Source: Larimichthys crocea
Lineage: Eukaryota > Chordata > Actinopteri > Sciaenidae
Assembly (NCBI RefSeq): GCF_000972845.2
Contig: NC_040016.1
Coordinates: 13,102,701-13,166,700 of the forward strand
Direction of reading: 5' to 3'
Length of the DNA stretch: 64,000 bases
The notes under the pieces were generated by a model. It was not told where the DNA came from. It did not search any database and saw only the letters and a list, made by a program, of their open reading frames with translations. Positions 62,480-64,000 of this stretch are shown one piece after another (the first letter of the stretch is position 1; each line of letters begins with the position of its first letter). Position numbers and translations under genes: made by a program.

Positions 62480-64000
62480 AAAGAAGGGGGGAAGGAGGAG
62501 AGAGGAGGAGGAGGTGTGAGGGAGGGGGACATTGCGTGGTATGAGACAGAAGAGGATTTGTATGTTGAGGCTGGTTGCATCACCCCTCTGTGTCTTTGTG
62601 GATATGAAGTCAGCAGCACATTTTGTTTTGTCATTATCTCGGCTCTCTGTATTCATCTACCGAATGTTGCAAATTGGCTCCTGAAAGGCATCACATATTC
62701 AGCGCTTGTCTCTGACAAAATAATTCATGGAGGATTGTCTGAACGGGGGGAATTCTGAAATATGAGTGATCCTATTTGAGAGAGGTTTTTACTGCAGTGC
62801 AGTGTCACACGTTTACGATGTTTGGAGTGTGCATTGACACTGATCAGCGATTAGGAATCGATTCTGTTGAAAAATTAAAGCCACCAAACTTGAATTGGGG
62901 CCTATTGCAGGTTTGTTAGATCCCTTTCTGGCTGTGCTCTTCAACAACCTTCACCATCCTCTGGCGATGTCTTCCTCAAGTCTTCCTCTTTTGTTTCACA
63001 AGCTGTGCTAAGCTTGACTTGGGTTGCTGCTCTTCCATCCTCCGTGCCTCCTTCAAACTTTCCCCCGTAACCATATTCAGAGATGCAGTGCAGACGTATC
63101 CAAGTGCACCACATCCAGGGAAACCTTTTAGTCCGTGAAAATGAAACAGTAGTGAGCCACATGAATTCGGCAGCACACTTGTAGGTAGATAGGGGATACA
63201 TGGAGGAGCGCTGTGGCTCTCTGTACTGCAGAGAATTAAACTGGATTGGGGAGAGCAGAGGAGAATCTGTGGTCCAAGGTGACTTTGTGATCAGGTTCCA
63301 GAGCACAGCCTCAAATCCTCAGCTTCGGGCTGTGTGAGAGTGAATGTGTGTACGTATAAGAGTGTGCTCGTAATGGATGCATGTGTGCGATAGTGTGTGT
63401 GTGTGTGTGTATGCTCCATGTGTATCGCCACTTGTGAACATGTTTATCCCAGTCTGTGCTGAGAGCTTGATGATTGTTGAACAAAGTCACTCACTCAGTG
63501 GTGCATGCTCCCCTCTCGTTCCATATATTAAAGTAGACACACTCCCTTTGTGTACACTACCTCAAAAGAGCTGCAGCCTGTTTGGTAGTTTAATATATTA
63601 ACATCCAGTCTGTTCAAAGCCTGATTTATTGGAAATTTTCAATAAATTATGTTAAGTTTTTCTAGCAGCTGAAGGAGTTGTGATCAGACAGAAATCATGT
63701 TTATATATCACTCATTTGCACAGCAAATACATTTCGAAAGAAAACACAGGCTGGATTATCCTTCGACTTAATAAGGAAATGTTGTTAATTGATCTTTCTT
63801 GAATGTGTCTTTCCTACAGTATCTGTGTGTGGCAACTAAAGCATGATTAAACTTCTTTATGGATATGTTAACCCACTCACAGGGTTAAGAAAAGACAAAG
63901 ATTTGACCAAAACCCGCTATTGCAAAACAATTTAGTGGTATACAAATGTTATTTAGTCACAATTTTCAAAACATATTCCATGAAAGTGCACATGGAACAA
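58732..64000 (+). other. pax7 intron 5 (incomplete)
   Basis: The next exon, which would begin with the WFSNRRARW part of helix 3, is not found, so the intron exceeds 5.2 kb. It holds a (GA)n microsatellite at 62444-62476 and no supported gene. Confidence 0.7.
62444..62476. repeat. (GA)n microsatellite
   Basis: About 16 GA units followed by a purine-rich tract to 62527, in pax7 intron 5. Confidence 0.9.

Overview
The window is vertebrate nuclear DNA, almost certainly from a ray-finned (teleost) fish. It is AT-rich, genes have GT-AG introns, intergenic spaces are long, and it carries interspersed repeats that I recognise from teleost genomes. Four protein-coding genes can be built from splice-consistent exons. 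They are errfi1 (plus, 1679-3361), a membrane-tethered mucin of the MUC3/12/17 type (minus, 7925-13102), mrps16 (minus, 15233-18396) and the 5' two-thirds of pax7 (plus, 32526 to 58731, running off the right edge). No RNA genes, CRISPR arrays or intact transposase genes were seen.

Layout: 1-5.3 kb holds errfi1 with its long 3' UTR. 7.8-13.1 kb holds the mucin: a signal/anchor exon, a 2.1-kb Pro/Thr/Ser-rich exon with five ~303-bp repeats, a SEA domain with a GSVV autocleavage site, an EGF-like domain, a transmembrane helix and a cytoplasmic tail. One surplus base in the repeat exon breaks its frame. 14.9-18.8 kb holds mrps16, whose intron contains a decayed P2X7-C-like zinc-domain fragment and a MITE-like element. 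Its housekeeping promoter (ETS/GABP, CRE-like and YY1-like sites) abuts a 1.85-kb 21/63-bp minisatellite. 20.8-29.1 kb is intergenic with old teleost repeats. From 29 kb on, everything is the pax7 locus.

In pax7, exons 1-2 and ~3.4 kb of upstream DNA appear twice in tandem (about 29143-34320 and 34444-39480). The first copy is intact. The second carries many single-base losses, a frameshift in exon 1 and a destroyed exon 2 donor, and it ends ~110 bp before a run of 10 N. This fits an assembly artefact better than a biological duplication, but needs checking. Exons 3, 4 and 5 complete the paired domain, the octapeptide and most of the homeodomain. The exon 3 borders carry the tandem acceptor and tandem donor behind the known Q and linker isoforms of Pax7. 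Intron 4 is about 18 kb and contains several stretches that look like candidate regulatory elements, judged by composition only.

The genes do not form a functional pathway together: errfi1 is an EGFR-family feedback inhibitor, mrps16 a mitoribosome subunit, the mucin an epithelial surface protein, and pax7 a muscle-satellite/neural-crest transcription factor. I did not find a convincing undescribed biological system. The most unusual structures are the pax7 tandem copy, the six-frame-open minisatellite at the mrps16 promoter, and the frame-broken mucin exon.
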